Part shown: positions 63,475 to 64,000 of the stretch, one piece after another | How positions within the stretch are numbered: the stretch's first letter is position 1 | How the letters are laid out: each line of letters opens with the position of its first letter | Assembly (NCBI RefSeq): GCF_003970675.1 | Contig: NZ_CP034562.1 | Span: 4,287,501 to 4,351,500 of the forward strand | Source of the DNA: Flammeovirga pectinis | Lineage (GTDB): Bacteria; Bacteroidota; Bacteroidia; Cytophagales; Flammeovirgaceae | DNA: 64,000 nt | Direction of reading: 5' to 3' | Made by a program: the position numbers and the translations under genes | Notes under the pieces: generated by a model | Seen by the model: the letters and a program-made list of their open reading frames with translations, nothing else | What the model was told of the DNA's origin: nothing | Databases searched by the model: none

Positions 63475-63631
63475 GATATTGGATTTTAGGTGAACTAAAA
63501 ATGGTAAAAACTTTGAACCATTATTTTTGATAATTCAGAATTAACTAAATAGAAAAGAGTTATTACTTTTCATTAATTGAGAAACTTATTTTAAGTTAGC
63601 AACAAAACTAATTAGAAGCTTAAAAACTATT

Positions 63632-64000
63632 ATGAAAAAATTAATTTTGACGATAGGCATTTGTATCATTACGCCTTTTATTTTTGCTCAAAACCCAAAA
63701 GAAACTGTTGTAGAAATTGATCTAAAAACGATTCATGATCAAGAATTAGACGTAACTGTTTTTACTCCTAAAGGCCAAAAACAACTTGAATTTGTTATTC
63801 CTGTTATCGTGCCAGGTACATATATGGTTTTAGATCATATAGAATATTTTAAAAAACTTAAAGCATATGATATCAATGGTGAATTAGCCAAGGTGAAGAA
63901 AAAAAAGAATGTCTTCTTTATAGAAGGTAAGGATGAAATATCTCGATTGGAGTATGCTGTAATTGATTGTAAGTCAAAAAAAGGTTTGGTAGGTAAACCG
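63632..64000 (+). CDS. N-terminus of an exported M61-like peptidase (cut by window end)
   Basis: The first 123 residues of a protein running off the window. Signal peptide KKLILTIGICIITPFIFAQN, then a beta domain with KQLEFVIPVIVPGTYMVLDH and FKKLKAYDINGELAKV. This resembles the N-terminal domain of M61 glycyl aminopeptidases (PGTY motif). The HExxH site would lie beyond the window, so the call is tentative. Confidence 0.45.
   Translation, partial: MKKLILTIGICIITPFIFAQNPKETVVEIDLKTIHDQELDVTVFTPKGQKQLEFVIPVIVPGTYMVLDHIEYFKKLKAYDINGELAKVKKKKNVFFIEGKDEISRLEYAVIDCKSKKGLVGKP

Overview
The window is strongly A+T-rich DNA from a marine-type Bacteroidetes, probably a Flammeovirga-like member of the Cytophagales. 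This is inferred from SusC/SusD pairs, DUF5916, CHAT and 7TMR-DISM/SpoIIE proteins, several S1 sulfatases, a promoter of the Bacteroidetes TTTG/TAnnTTTG type and the absence of Shine-Dalgarno-led starts. No rRNA, tRNA, CRISPR array or insertion sequence was recognised.

Layout. (1) 0.2-5.5 kb: arsenic resistance locus, arsR-arsC-acr3, then arsA with a metallophosphoesterase behind it. (2) 5.6-13.9 kb: a DUF5916 outer-membrane protein, small secreted and mini proteins, a secreted haloalkane-dehalogenase-like hydrolase with a membrane protein and an AraC regulator, and an Omp85-like barrel. (3) 14.0-18.9 kb: a replicon core made of a Rep_3 initiator (minus strand), 1.7 kb of gene-free iteron DNA, and parA-parB. 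This implies that the window spans the origin of a secondary replicon (chromid or megaplasmid). (4) 19-29.7 kb: a membrane coiled-coil protein, a DUF4011-helicase-nuclease that is a defence candidate, a 7TMR-DISM/SpoIIE phosphatase and a TPR-CHAT protein.

(5) 30-51.5 kb: a polysaccharide utilisation locus with three formylglycine sulfatases, a large propeller-type hydrolase resembling GH150 lambda-carrageenase, SusC, SusD, two related surface lipoproteins and a GH110 alpha-1,3-galactosidase. Together they fit a sulfated alpha-1,3-linked galactan such as a carrageenan: binding and endo-cleavage outside, SusCD import, then desulfation and exo-galactosidase in the periplasm. (6) 51.7-53.1 kb: ohr-doxX-ohrR peroxide module with two operator palindromes. 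(7) 53.2-60.4 kb, minus strand: an array of orphan Rhs toxin-tip/immunity cassettes. It has repeated Rhs cores, repeated dead signal-peptide leaders carrying the same stop junction, and a conserved hairpin between cassettes. No full-length rhs gene is present. (8) 60.5-64 kb: a mini membrane protein, an alpha/beta hydrolase, an unknown secreted protein and the start of an M61-like peptidase cut by the window end.

The most unusual elements are the Rhs cassette array with its covarying hairpin, the iteron origin with an internal duplication, the DUF4011-helicase-nuclease beside the partition genes, and the carrageenan-type locus.
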